DNA of 64,000 nt from Tetragenococcus osmophilus (GCF_003795125.1 NZ_CP027783.1:1736001-1800000); one strand, 5' to 3'; positions 1 through 8,863 are shown, numbered from the stretch's first letter. Numbers and translations are program-made. Notes: a model not told the origin generated them from the sequence alone.

Positions 1-1368
1 TTGCTTATCGGTTATAAAAGGTTGTATAGCATCTAAATTTATCAGTTCTTTAATTGTATCTTCTTTCGTACTTGATTCAATATTCATGTGAATATATTCT
101 GGCTGTATTAAATCTGTTAATTGATAGGATTTATCTTTTTGGTTTTCAGAAATACTTTTTTCTTCTGGAGTTTCAGTTTTGTCATGAGTAGTTGAAGGTT
201 CATTATTACTAGAGAAGCTCCCCTCGTTGTTAGCTGCAACAGCAACGGTTTCCTGGAGGTTAACGTCTTTTTTCAAGATTCTTAACATTAGCAAAGAAGC
301 TAAGACACCAAGGATTGTACCAACAGTAAACATCAAAACTCCATCTATAGCTCCTAGAACTGCCACGATTGGTCCGCCATGAGCTACAGTGTCTCCCACA
401 CCGCTTAGAGCAGCTACAATAGCTCCTACAACTGAGCCTACTATTGTGCTTGGAATTACACGTATAGGGTCTTTTGCAGCAAATGGGATAGCTCCTTCAG
501 TCAACCCAAAGAGCCCCATCGCAATAGACGCTTTAGCAGTATCAACATCTTCTCTTTGAAATTTGTTCTTCATGATATATGGGGCGACACCTAGAGCAAG
601 TGGTGGTACACAGACTGCGACAGCAATCATGCCCATAACTCCATAAGAACCTTCACCAATTAAACCGACGCCGAATAAAAATGCTACTTTATTGAATGGG
701 CCGCCCATATCAACAGCAATCATTGTTCCTACTATAATAGCTAGAACAATTGAGCTTGTTCCCTGGAGAGACTCAAGCCAGTTTGTTAATCCGGTAAATA
801 GGCTAGCTACTGGCGTACCGATAATATATATAAAAATCAAGCCAACAATAAGGGTTGATATAATCGGAATAAAGATAATAGGCATAACTGATTGGACTGC
901 TTTAGGAACAGGTATTTTTTTAATAGCTAGCGCAATATAACCAGCTAATAAACCAGCAATTATGCCGCCAAGAAATCCAGTATCACCTTCGCCAGCATAA
1001 AAGTCTTCGCTTGAAGCGATCAAACCACCAATCATACCTGGGACTAATCCGGGTCTATCAGCAATACTATAGGCCATATAAGCTGCTAAAATTGGTACCA
1101 TAAAATCCATAGCAGCTTCGCCAATATTATTAATAGAATCCCAAATAGTTCCTTCCTCGATGACCAGTCCGCCATCTGTTGGGACACCACCAATTGTTAA
1201 AGCAATAGCGATCAATAAACCGCCTGTCACAACAAATGGAACCATAAAAGAAACCCCATTCATAAGCGCTTGATAAATTGGGTTTTTAGTCTCTCCGCTT
1301 GGTTTATTTCCTTCAGTTTGTTTACTCTCATAACTTGTAGATCGTGTTGTTCCTTGGTGTTCTAAGAT
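1..1368 (-). pseudogene. PTS fructose-family IIC-IIA portion (separated from IIB by an in-frame stop; runs off left edge)
   Basis: The minus-strand frame continues directly from the IIB gene after a TAA at 1369-1371 and stays open for 456 codons to the window edge. It encodes a hydrophobic IIC domain of the fructose PTS family, with motifs such as DMGGPFNKVA and GLTEGAIPFAAKDP. A charged linker rich in S, N, E and K follows, then the start of a IIA domain (SYQLTDLIQPEYIHMN). The IIBCA order and intact frame suggest one ancestral gene in which a CAA Gln codon became TAA. The first internal ATG (MNGVSFM) has no good ribosome binding site, so IIC is probably not made efficiently. Substrate is unknown; fructose or mannose-type sugars are likely for the family. 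Confidence 0.8.
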
Positions 1369-1659
1369 TTATTGAATCAATTCTTTGGGTCTCTGTATTC
1401 CTTTTTGAACACCTACTTCAACGATTTGGATATTAGAGAAACGTTCTTTCGAAATTTCCGTATCGGCTGCTATGATCAAACCTTCAGCTTCTTGAATATC
1501 TTCATCAGTTAAAGGGTTCTCCACTCCGATCGAACCATGTGTTTCAACTTTAATTTCAACGTCCATTGCTTCAGCAGCTTGCTCTAAATTTTCAGCAGCC
1601 ATATAAGTATGGGCAACTCCAACTGCACATGAAGTAATAGCTAATACTTTTTGCGCCAT
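1369..1659 (-). CDS. PTS fructose-family IIB domain (96 aa, truncated product)
   Basis: This 96-residue protein is a complete fructose-type IIB domain. IIB receives a phosphate from IIA on a Cys and passes it to the sugar carried by IIC. The phospho-Cys is C11 in the loop SCAVGVAHT; the usual family loop is CPTGIAHT, so the two residues after the Cys are unusual. The start is supported by AAAGGAG upstream. It ends in a TAA exactly where a linker to IIC would normally continue, and the downstream frame is still open, so this looks like the N-terminal part of a broken IIBCA gene rather than a natural stand-alone IIB. Confidence 0.8.
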   Translation of the reverse strand: MAQKVLAITSCAVGVAHTYMAAENLEQAAEAMDVEIKVETHGSIGVENPLTDEDIQEAEGLIIAADTEISKERFSNIQIVEVGVQKGIQRPKELIQ

Positions 1660-1710
1660 TCTGTTGATCTCCTTTCTCTTTTTTTCGAGTGTTAAACTAT
1701 ATAGGGTATA

Positions 1711-1749
1711 GCAAAAAACCGTTCGTCTTTATTGAAGAACAGGTTTTGC
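1711..1749 (-). terminator. Hairpin with T-run in the leader of the PTS gene
   Basis: Read on the minus strand, GCAAAACC-T-GTTC pairs with GAAC-GGTTTTTTGC, giving a stem followed by a T-rich stretch about 50 bases before the IIB start. It could be a terminator protecting the gene from upstream transcription, or an attenuator. No second alternative stem was recognised. Confidence 0.45.
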
Positions 1750-1842
1750 AATCCTTTTCAATTTACGATAAATTTATAATGAACTCAACAGATTCTATAT
1801 TTATTTTATCAAATGAACGGTCTATATTTCTATCGTAGTGTT

Positions 1843-3342
1843 TTAGAAGTATGTGTCAAGTTTATTGAGGTTGAATAAAAAAACCGTCTTTTGGGACAGA
1901 CACGAAGTTATTTTCAACCTCACTTTCGTTCGGTTTGCCCTCATTATTAATTGGTTTAATCCTTTGGCGAATTGGCCTAAAGGGGCACTTTTCGCTTTTC
2001 CTTCGCCCATTTGCCCTTTAAACGCACCTTCATGAGCTTGAAAATGAGGTTTTTTCTGTACCCAGCGTTTCATAGCTTGCCAACGCTTTTCTTGAGCGAC
2101 GACGTCGTCCGGAAGGGCTTCGTATTGGTTCAACCAACCTTCAAATTCTTGGTTTCTTAAACTATCTATGACACGAATCATGGCTTGGGCCCCGGTTTTT
2201 GTCCATAAACGACCTTGGCGCTTCATGCGATAGGTGATTTTTCGATGGGTACTTTCGATCGTGCCAATACATGCTTGGGGATCCCTGATTCCTCGTGCTT
2301 TCAATGATTTTAAATAAGGCCAACTTCTTTGAAGATAGTGATGCAGCAAACGTAAATGTTCTAAAGCCTCGGCTTCCTTTTCTTCAATCAAGCTTTCCGA
2401 GGTATCTAAAACAAGCTGGACCTCTTGCCAATCATAATGTGCAATCGCTCGTATCATTCGATGTTGGAGTTGAGGAACAAAAGCCATTCGTTCTTTCATC
2501 TTCCGATGGACATGGTAACGATCACGGAAGTGTTCATGACGCAAACAACCTAAAGCCAGTTCATCAAACACGGCCTTTTCATAGCCTGAACCGCCGTCAC
2601 TATTGGAAATGACAACGGTATGACTTAAATCATAATAGGCTTGAAGATAGGCCATCATTTCTTTATACGCTTTTTTCCGATTCAGATGACTCACAAAGTG
2701 CGGGGCGATCATCTCCGAGCGGTTCCCGACTTTCTGGCTCCCTTCGCACACTTGAAAACGATGGACTTCAAGAGATTGTTTCTTTTGTCCGTTGATCTTT
2801 ACGCCATCTCCTTCCAGATATAAATAAGGCACTTTTTTCTTGGTGATAATCCCGTCATAACGACTTTCATGCGTGCTTTTGGCTTGGATTAACTCTCCCG
2901 TTTTAACCACCAATTGTTGCACGTTTTGATGACTCATACGCCAAGATGTCAAACAATCGATCGCTTGAGAAACATGACGATAGACCATCATACTGCCTAA
3001 TTGAGAGACATTGCGCAGGACAAGCGAACTGTAACGAATGCCTTTTCGAATCCCTAGAAATTCATCTAAGGGATAACGAATGTCATTGGCTTGATTTTTC
3101 ATTCGGCGACGAACATAGGTCACCGTGCCAAACAAAAAGGTGATGGTTCTTTCGCTTTTGCGGTCGACGCGAAAGCCTTCTTTCTTCCATTGGGCACAAA
3201 TTTCTTCATCGAGCGTTTGAAAAGCTAGTTGGGTGATTGTCGCTATCAGTTGCGCAAAAAAAATCATCATGGCTCTTTCTCTTGCTAAAAAATTTCTTTC
3301 CTTCTTCATTACTTCCACTAAATCTGTTACAATAGAATCCAT
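1843..3342 (-). CDS. ISLre2-family transposase (UPF0236), 499 aa
   Basis: A full-length transposase of the ISLre2/UPF0236 family. The N-terminal region has the family-typical stretch MMIFFAQLIATITQLAFQTLDEEI and then YVRRR and PLDEFLGI. The middle carries conserved acidic positions such as SNSDGGSGYEKAVFDEL, and H-rich segments follow (RDRYHVHRKM). The last few residues are encoded by the left inverted repeat and flanking DNA, because the stop codon at 1843-1845 lies just outside the element. The start ATG at 3342 is preceded by GGCGG, which can be paired in a long hairpin (see 3343-3401). No frameshift or internal stop is visible, so the element may be active. Confidence 0.85.
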   Translation of the reverse strand: MDSIVTDLVEVMKKERNFLARERAMMIFFAQLIATITQLAFQTLDEEICAQWKKEGFRVDRKSERTITFLFGTVTYVRRRMKNQANDIRYPLDEFLGIRKGIRYSSLVLRNVSQLGSMMVYRHVSQAIDCLTSWRMSHQNVQQLVVKTGELIQAKSTHESRYDGIITKKKVPYLYLEGDGVKINGQKKQSLEVHRFQVCEGSQKVGNRSEMIAPHFVSHLNRKKAYKEMMAYLQAYYDLSHTVVISNSDGGSGYEKAVFDELALGCLRHEHFRDRYHVHRKMKERMAFVPQLQHRMIRAIAHYDWQEVQLVLDTSESLIEEKEAEALEHLRLLHHYLQRSWPYLKSLKARGIRDPQACIGTIESTHRKITYRMKRQGRLWTKTGAQAMIRVIDSLRNQEFEGWLNQYEALPDDVVAQEKRWQAMKRWVQKKPHFQAHEGAFKGQMGEGKAKSAPLGQFAKGLNQLIMRANRTKVRLKITSCLSQKTVFLFNLNKLDTYF

Positions 3343-3443
3343 AAGAAACCGCCTTTATTCATTAGTGCCTGTCAGCCCAATGAATAGAGTAACGGTTTCT
3401 TTTTTATTCGTCTAGAGGAAACCTCAATAAATTTTACACTTAG
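1849..3443 (-). mobile_element. ISLre2-family insertion sequence, about 1.6 kb, with 9-bp target duplication
   Basis: The ends are imperfect inverted repeats of about 24 bp sharing TTTATTGAGGTT (left 1849-1872; right 3420-3443, complement). They are flanked by the direct repeat GTTTTAGAA at 1840-1848 and 3444-3452. A 9-bp duplication is the size expected for ISLre2. The element encodes one transposase and lies upstream of the PTS IIB gene, so it probably separates that gene from its original promoter or upstream partners. Confidence 0.85.
3343..3401 (-). promoter_or_regulatory. Hairpin that can hide the transposase ribosome binding site
   Basis: AAGAAACCG at 3343-3351 is complementary to CGGTTTCTT at 3393-3401, and the outer stem contains the GGCGG/start region of the transposase mRNA. 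Transcripts entering from outside the element would fold this stem. Limiting read-through expression in this way is a common IS strategy. Confidence 0.45.
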
Positions 3444-3538
3444 GTTTTAGAAAGAACGATATAGGAAAAATTAAATTACAAAAATGATTCTTCAGTAGGC
3501 ATTATTAAAAAATTAGGAAACTAGGTGGGGGATATTGG

Positions 3539-3700
3539 ACTATCCAAAGAAAAATAGATGCTATATCACCGAAACACAATATTCAGCACAAGAGCAATAG
3601 GCAAATAATTGAAGAAAGCTTAGCAGATTCTGAAATTGGCCGTATTATTTCTGAAGAAGAGATGCGACAAGAATTTGGAAAATACGGTTGGGGCAAGTAA
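3539..3700 (+). pseudogene. C-terminal remnant of an antitoxin-like small protein
   Basis: The open frame ends in NRQIIEESLADSEIGRIISE followed by EEMRQEFGKYGWGK and a TAA at 3698-3700. A tail of this kind (acidic helix, Ser-rich turn, I-S/P-EEE, KYGW end) resembles the C-terminus of Phd/RelB-type antitoxins of lactic acid bacteria. No ATG, GTG or TTG with a ribosome binding site opens the frame, and no toxin gene follows, so this is a decayed fragment. The antitoxin assignment rests on resemblance only. Confidence 0.45.
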
Positions 3701-3743
3701 ATGAATGAGTTTCCATTCTTTGGAAATTATAGAATCAAATTTT

Positions 3744-3792
3744 AAAACGCGAGAAAGTTTGTTAGTAAATACAATCTTTCTCGCGTTTTTTT
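3744..3792. terminator. Strong intrinsic terminator
   Basis: The 14-bp stem AAAACGCGAGAAAG / CTTTCTCGCGTTTT is followed by a T-run on the plus strand. It stands between the antitoxin-like remnant and the convergent immunity-like gene and could serve both. Confidence 0.85.
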
Positions 3793-3794
3793 AT

Positions 3795-4058
3795 TTATTG
3801 AAACCAGGTGATTGAAGATAACGCAGTACCAACGTCTATATTAGGTTTTTGTAACTCAGTATATAAAGAAACTCCTTTTTGCGATAATTTTTTATTAAGG
3901 GCTAACTGCCTAAGTTTAGCTTTTATTTCTTTTAAAATAGTAAACTCATTTTCTCCATTATCAAGTTATTTAATGGCGGTATTCAAAATTTCTTGTTCAT
4001 AGTTTTCTTCTAAACGAATAGCTTTCAATTTGCTTTGTAAGGACTGTGATGATTTCAT
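3795..4058 (-). pseudogene. Bacteriocin immunity-like protein gene with an in-frame stop
   Basis: The minus-strand frame starts MKSSQSLQSKLKAIRLEENY behind AAGAAGG and runs 87 codons. It is broken only by TAA at codon 31 (3966-3968), and the same frame continues LDNGENEFTILKEIKAKLRQ through to SSITWFQ. The small size, all-helical character and segments such as ILNTAIK and LYTELQKPNIDVGTAL resemble class IIa bacteriocin immunity proteins, four-helix cytosolic proteins that protect against pediocin-like bacteriocins. No bacteriocin gene lies beside it. The single stop suggests recent loss. The family call is moderate; the broken-gene call is firmer. Confidence 0.55.
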
Positions 4059-4117
4059 AGAATACCTTCTTTCTTGAAAAATAAAGCCTGTTCTTAATTA
4101 TACTAGATAAAACTTTT

Positions 4118-4669
4118 CTACCGAGAAGTTACCCACTTTTTTCCTAATAGACGAGTCGCGAATAGCAAGAAAATAACGGTTAATAACTTATCTAAGTAAT
4201 CTGTTGCAACCTGGACTAAAAATACTGCAAGTGATTGGCTCATTCCTGCACCGTAAAGTAGCTGCACAATAATACTAGATCCAGAAGAAGTAATTCCGTT
4301 AAAAAGGATGACTGTGATAATTGTTGAAAGGATGGTCCCAGGTAAGGAAATGGCTAAAGCGAACCACCAACTGTTTTTTAATTGGTTTCCTTGCATTCGA
4401 TTATATAAAACGCCTGCAATGGCACCAGTGATTAATTGAACGGGCATGAAAAACAAGGAGAAGATGTCAGTGGTTACGCCCATAAGTACGCCAGTTGTAC
4501 CTCCGACTATCATTCCAGAGACGGGACCTAAAAGGCTGGCTGCAAGGATCGTTCCAATAGCATCTAAATAAACAGGTATTCTTAACATTAAGATAAAATT
4601 ACTACAAACAATATTTAAAACGATACAGATCGCCATCAGTACGATGGAACGAGTATTAATTTTTCTCAT
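4118..4669 (-). CDS. ECF transporter substrate-binding (S) component, probably for a nucleoside
   Basis: A 183-residue protein with about five to six membrane segments, typical of S components of energy-coupling factor transporters. It includes the stretch YLDAIGTILAASLLGPVSGM and a C-terminal basic tail. S components bind the vitamin or nucleoside and use a shared EcfA/EcfT module. The start overlaps the stop of the nucleoside hydrolase gene (ATGA), so the two are translationally coupled. The context therefore suggests uptake of a nucleoside or base that the hydrolase cleaves. The cognate ATPase module is not adjacent; it could be a general EcfAAT elsewhere. Confidence 0.75.
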   Translation of the reverse strand: MRKINTRSIVLMAICIVLNIVCSNFILMLRIPVYLDAIGTILAASLLGPVSGMIVGGTTGVLMGVTTDIFSLFFMPVQLITGAIAGVLYNRMQGNQLKNSWWFALAISLPGTILSTIITVILFNGITSSGSSIIVQLLYGAGMSQSLAVFLVQVATDYLDKLLTVIFLLFATRLLGKKWVTSR

Positions 4670-5655
4670 GATCTTACCTCCAATAATTGGGGTAGAACTT
4701 GAGACAGCTGTGATCCTTCTGCTTTACATACACGTGACAAAAATAAATGCCAAAAAGCTGTTTGATCTACATCCGTTAAAATATAACTATTATTCGGTAG
4801 TTGCCAAAAGTTATGGTCGTCCACAATTGATTGTCCGCGACTGATACCAGTTGTTGCGATTTCTACATGACTATTAAAGCCTTTGGCAAGTGTGGGATCA
4901 AGTGCATAAGCAATAGTCAAAGGGTCGTTAATCACACAACCAAGAACTGTTTCATGCTCCCAGTGATAATCAAAATAAAATTGGGTAATTTGCTGAATAA
5001 ATTGATAAATTTGTTCATCGGTGTGTTTCATATACTCGAGAATTGTTGGTGTTAAGACGATTTTACGCGTTACGTCCAGTCCAACCATTTCAATTGAAAC
5101 AGGTAAATTTTGACTAAAAACAAATTTTGCTGCCTCGGGATCGCACCAAAAATTATACTCAGCAACTGGCGAACAATTGCCATGCGAAAGATAGCTACCG
5201 CCCATTGCAATAAAACGTGAGGCTTCTGCAAAACAATTTGGATCTTCTTTTAAAGCTAACGCGATGTTTGTGAGAGGGCCTAAAGCGAATACAGTAGTGC
5301 CGGGATTTTGTTGCAATGTTTTTTGAATAAAGGATACAGCTTCTGTTTTCGGTTGAACAGAAGTGACGGGCGGAATTTGGCTATTGCCTAAACCATCTTC
5401 GCCATGGGTATCTTGGGCACTTTCAAAAGGAACTTTGAGCGGTTCTTCAGCACCAATATACACCGGGATGTCCAAACGATTGACTAATTGCAAAACTTTT
5501 AGCGCATTTTGCGCGCCAATAGCTGCTGGTGCATTACCACTAACGATAGTGATGCCAACAACGTTAAATTCTTCTGATTGTAAAGCTAGAAGTAGTGCTA
5601 AACTATCGTCTATTCCAGGATCACAATCAATGATGATATTTTTCTTTGTATTCAT
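4666..5655 (-). CDS. Inosine-uridine-preferring nucleoside hydrolase
   Basis: The 329-residue protein begins with the calcium-binding signature DCDPGIDDSLALLLAL (D10, D12, D16, D17), the hallmark of nucleoside N-ribohydrolases. These enzymes split nucleosides into base and ribose. Later conserved parts include ALGPLTNIALAL and the region around CVINDPLTIAYALDP. The chosen start at 5655 follows AAGGAGG with good spacing; an upstream in-frame extension has no such site. It is first in a two-gene operon with the ECF S component, suggesting nucleoside salvage. The protein is expected in the cytosol. Confidence 0.9.
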   Translation of the reverse strand: MNTKKNIIIDCDPGIDDSLALLLALQSEEFNVVGITIVSGNAPAAIGAQNALKVLQLVNRLDIPVYIGAEEPLKVPFESAQDTHGEDGLGNSQIPPVTSVQPKTEAVSFIQKTLQQNPGTTVFALGPLTNIALALKEDPNCFAEASRFIAMGGSYLSHGNCSPVAEYNFWCDPEAAKFVFSQNLPVSIEMVGLDVTRKIVLTPTILEYMKHTDEQIYQFIQQITQFYFDYHWEHETVLGCVINDPLTIAYALDPTLAKGFNSHVEIATTGISRGQSIVDDHNFWQLPNNSYILTDVDQTAFWHLFLSRVCKAEGSQLSQVLPQLLEVRS

Positions 5656-5713
5656 TTTCCTACCTCCTTGTGAAGTTCTTGGTTTTTTATTCTGGGAAGT
5701 TTCCGAACCAGTC

Positions 5714-5729
5714 CAGGTGTGTCCACCTG
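5714..5729. promoter_or_regulatory. Inverted repeat CAGGTG-N4-CACCTG in the leader
   Basis: A perfect 6-bp palindromic repeat with a 4-base centre lies just downstream of the predicted promoter of the nucleoside hydrolase operon. It could be an operator or a small mRNA hairpin. Confidence 0.35.
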
Positions 5730-5748
5730 ATTTTATGAATACTTGTTT

Positions 5749-5776
5749 AGTATACAACAAAAAGAAAATCATGTAA
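5749..5776 (-). promoter_or_regulatory. Promoter of the nucleoside hydrolase operon
   Basis: On the minus strand TTACAT is followed after 16 bases by TATACT, close to the sigma-A consensus, about 95 bases before the start codon. Confidence 0.55.
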
Positions 5777-5899
5777 GTATAGTTTTTACGTGAAGTATAT
5801 GCTTATTCAATAAAGTCACTTTTAGATAGAATATTCACCTTGTCTAGCTATATAGCATTTGAAACTTTATTTCAAATAAACGCTTATTAATATATTCAC

Positions 5900-5949
5900 T
5901 TGTAACAACATTTCTTTTATGTTATCTTTTTGTTAAGAAAGCGCTTTAT
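5900..5949 (+). promoter_or_regulatory. Promoter with overlapping cre-like site
   Basis: TTGTAA (5900-5905), 16 bases, then TTATCT (5922-5927) form a plausible promoter. The palindrome AAAGCGCTTT at 5938-5947 lies just after the -10 box and matches the core of a CcpA catabolite-repression element. A site there would block transcription of the NamZ-like gene when glucose is present. Confidence 0.5.
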
Positions 5950-5973
5950 AAATAAGAAAAAGGGGTGAAAATC

Positions 5974-7353
5974 ATGTTTAAAATAAGAAAGAAAACTTTG
6001 TTTTTAGCCACTGTATTTTTATTTTTATCCATATTTGGTATGGAGAAAATTGCGTCAACTGATGAAAATGAGGAATTTCAATTTGGCATTGAGGTTTTAC
6101 TTGATGAGCAAAAAAATTTGTTGGAAGATAAAAGAGTAGGTTTAGTAACAAATCCTACAGGAGTCAATCAAAACTTAGAAAGTGATGTAGACCTTCTTTT
6201 TAACGATCCTGACATTGATTTGACGGCTTTATATGGTCCCGAACACGGCGTGCGAGGAAATGAAGAAGCTGGTGAATATATAGAATTTTATACTGATCCA
6301 GAAACAGAATTGCCTGTATATAGTTTATATGGTGAAACACAAAAACCTAGCGATGAAATGTTAGAAGATGTTGATACGTTAGTATTCGATATTCAGGATG
6401 CCGGTGTAACTTATTATACTTATGTCTGGACGATGTATAACGTCATCGAGGCAGCAGCCGAAAATGATAAAGAAGTTGTGATTTTAGATCGTCCTAATCC
6501 CCTTGGAGGAGATCGAGTAGAAGGCCCCGTTTAAGTGGAAGATGATTACGCTTCTTTTGTAGGCTTGATGGATTTAGCGATGATTCATGGGATGACCTTT
6601 GGTGAAATCGCAGAATACTTTAATGAAGAGTTCGATCTAGAAGCAGATCTTTCAGTCGTACAGATGAAAAATTACGATCGTAGTAAAAAATACTCTGAAT
6701 TAGAATTACCGTTTGTTATGCCATCACCGAATATGCCCACCACAGAAAGTGTTGACGTTTATCCTGTTACTGGCTATTTTGAAACTTTTGAAAATATTTC
6801 TGAAGGCAGGGGTACCGCAAAGCCATTCCAATTGATTGGTGCTGAATTTATAGATAGTACGCAGTATGCAAAAGACTTGAATGAATTAAACTTACCAGGA
6901 GTTAAATTCAGACCAGCAGCATTTACGCCAGCTCCTGGACAAAAAGTGGAAGAAGAACTTGCAGAAGGGGTCGAAGTATATGTTACCAATACAGATAATT
7001 ATGATCCAGTTTATACTGGACTGTCTATAATCAAAGTCATAAATGATAACTATTCTGATAATATTGAATGGCGTGATGATGAATGGCTAGCTCAACTAAC
7101 AGGAAAGTCTTATATTGAAGAAGATTTAAAAAATGGAGAAGAAGTAGAGAACATTGTAGAGAAATGGCAGCCTGAACTAGAAGAATTTAAAGAAACAAGG
7201 GAAAATTATCTTTTATATGAATCGTCCAATTTGGATGAAGAACAGAGAGAATCTCCTTTGTCAAATTCAAATACGATAGTGTGGACCATTATTGGTGGAA
7301 CAATATTGGCTGGACTAGGAGTTTTGTGCTATATAAAGCAAAGAAAGGAATAG
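5974..7353 (+). pseudogene. namZ: NamZ-like exo-beta-N-acetylmuramidase (DUF1343), split by an in-frame stop
   Basis: The frame encodes a DUF1343/YbbC protein, a family that includes NamZ, which releases MurNAc from peptidoglycan fragments. An N-terminal signal or anchor segment is followed by GLVTNPTGV, YGPEHGVRG, DIQDAGVTYYTYVWTM and LDRPNPLGGDRVEGPV. A TAA (6532-6534) then interrupts the frame where relatives have a Leu (TTA to TAA is the likely change). The frame continues ASFVGLMDLAMIHGMT, PSPNMPT, EGRGTAKPFQ and FTPAPGQK. The C-terminus has one membrane helix and a basic tail (CYIKQRKE). The second half could start at GTG 6535 but lacks a good ribosome binding site. The chosen start at 5974 follows AAAAGGGG. 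Confidence 0.8.
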
Positions 7354-7434
7354 TCGCAAAACGATTTTAAATTTGCGTTTTAATTCACAATCGTATATAA
7401 TAATCAAAGATGGGAGTAACTGATTGTAAGACTT

Positions 7435-7480
7435 AACCTAATTTTGTTCTGATTTTTATTGGGAAAAATTAGGTTTTTTG
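7435..7480 (+). terminator. Intrinsic terminator after the NamZ-like gene
   Basis: AACCTAATTTT (7435-7445) pairs with AAAATTAGGTT (7465-7475), followed by a run of T. Confidence 0.8.
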
Positions 7481-7564
7481 TGTGGTTACACTTATATGAA
7501 ATATCACTCATTAAACTTTTAGCTCACGTTACATATTTATCATAAAATTTTGGAAGGGGAGAAT

Positions 7565-8836
7565 ATGGACATACAAGTCAGTGCTTTAGGTGCTATAATT
7601 GGATTGCTTATTTCTATTGTTTTTATTTTTATGAAAGCGCCACCAGTGTATGGACTTTTTGTAGGAGCGCTAGCAGGAGGAATGATTGGAGGAGCATCAT
7701 TAGAAGAAACAATTGAATTAATGATTAGTGGAGCACAAGATATGATAACAGCTATACTAAGAATTTTAGCTGCTGGTATTTTAGCAGGAGTTCTAATCAA
7801 AACTGGTGGTGCAGAATCCATTGCTCGAACAATTATTCATAAAATTGGTGAAACAAGAGCACTCTTTGCCTTAGCCTTGGCAACGTTGATTTTGACTGCA
7901 GTTGGTGTGTTTGTGGATATTGCTGTTGTTACGGTTGCGCCTATTGCATTAGTTATTGCTAAAAATGCCAATATCAGCAAAACGGCTATTTTGTTGGCTA
8001 TGGTTGGTGGCGGAAAAGCGGGAAATATTATGTCGCCCAACCCTAATACAATAGCTTTATCCGATGCTTTTGCCACTCCTTTGACATCTGTTATGCTTGC
8101 TGGCGTGTTACCAGGTATAGTCGCTTTATTTTTTACTTATTTTTTAGCGAAACATTTAAGTTTAACGAAAAAAGATGCTAAAGTGGCGCTAACAGACATC
8201 GAACATAAAGAAAGTCCTGAGACAAAATTACCAAGTTTTAAAGCAGCTCTTTCTGCACCGCTTGTCGCTGTCGTTTTACTTTCCCTCAGACCGACATTTG
8301 GTATTGAAATTGATCCTATGGTTGCTCTACCGTTGGGAGGAATAGCTGGGTCAATTCTTATGGGGCAATTTCAAGGAATCATCGACCAAGCCACATTTGG
8401 ATTAAGTAAAATGTCCAATGTTGCTGTTTTATTAATTGGTACCGGTCTAATTGCTGGCGTGATAACGAATTCGACTTTAGGCGATGTGCTGATTCGTTTT
8501 ATTTCTGATTTGGGCTTACCTGTTTATCTTTTAGCGCCATTAGCAGGGACTATGATGTCGGCTGCCACAGCTTCCACAACTTCAGGTGCTATCGTAGCTG
8601 GACAGGTATTTAATACTACGCTGCTGGAATCTGGTATCTCAGGTATCGCTGGAGCTGCTATGATTCATGCAGGAGCAACAGTATTGGATCATATGCCTCA
8701 TGGTAGTTTTTATCATGCTACAGGAGGAAGTGTTCAAATGAGTTTTAAAGCTCGGTTAAAGGTTGTGCCTTATGAAACTTTAGTTGGTCTAGTGATTACC
8801 GCTGTTTCAGTCATCATGTTTGGCGTCGTGAGTTAA
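7565..8836 (+). CDS. GntP-family permease, probably for glycerate or gluconate
   Basis: A 423-residue polytopic membrane protein of the GntP (gluconate:proton symporter) family. Recognisable parts are GGAESIARTIIHKIGE, the segment GGGKAGNIMSPNPNTIALSD, the Ala/Thr-rich loop SAATASTTSGAIVAGQVF and the final HAGATVLDHMPHGSFYHATG. The ATG at 7565 follows AAGGGGAG with normal spacing. It is followed 27 bases later by a glycerate kinase gene, so the substrate is more likely glycerate (or a related sugar acid) than gluconate. The assignment of substrate is inferred from this context. Confidence 0.85.
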   Translation: MDIQVSALGAIIGLLISIVFIFMKAPPVYGLFVGALAGGMIGGASLEETIELMISGAQDMITAILRILAAGILAGVLIKTGGAESIARTIIHKIGETRALFALALATLILTAVGVFVDIAVVTVAPIALVIAKNANISKTAILLAMVGGGKAGNIMSPNPNTIALSDAFATPLTSVMLAGVLPGIVALFFTYFLAKHLSLTKKDAKVALTDIEHKESPETKLPSFKAALSAPLVAVVLLSLRPTFGIEIDPMVALPLGGIAGSILMGQFQGIIDQATFGLSKMSNVAVLLIGTGLIAGVITNSTLGDVLIRFISDLGLPVYLLAPLAGTMMSAATASTTSGAIVAGQVFNTTLLESGISGIAGAAMIHAGATVLDHMPHGSFYHATGGSVQMSFKARLKVVPYETLVGLVITAVSVIMFGVVS

Positions 8837-8863
8837 TTTTTTAGAGTAAGAAAGAGGGAAGTT

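Noticed and set aside
692-940. Plus-strand ORF of 82 codons
   Set aside because: It is antisense to the clear PTS IIC domain and has no ribosome binding site or family resemblance.
3808-4002. Plus-strand ORF of 64 codons
   Set aside because: It is antisense to the immunity-like frame, which has a ribosome binding site and family resemblance.
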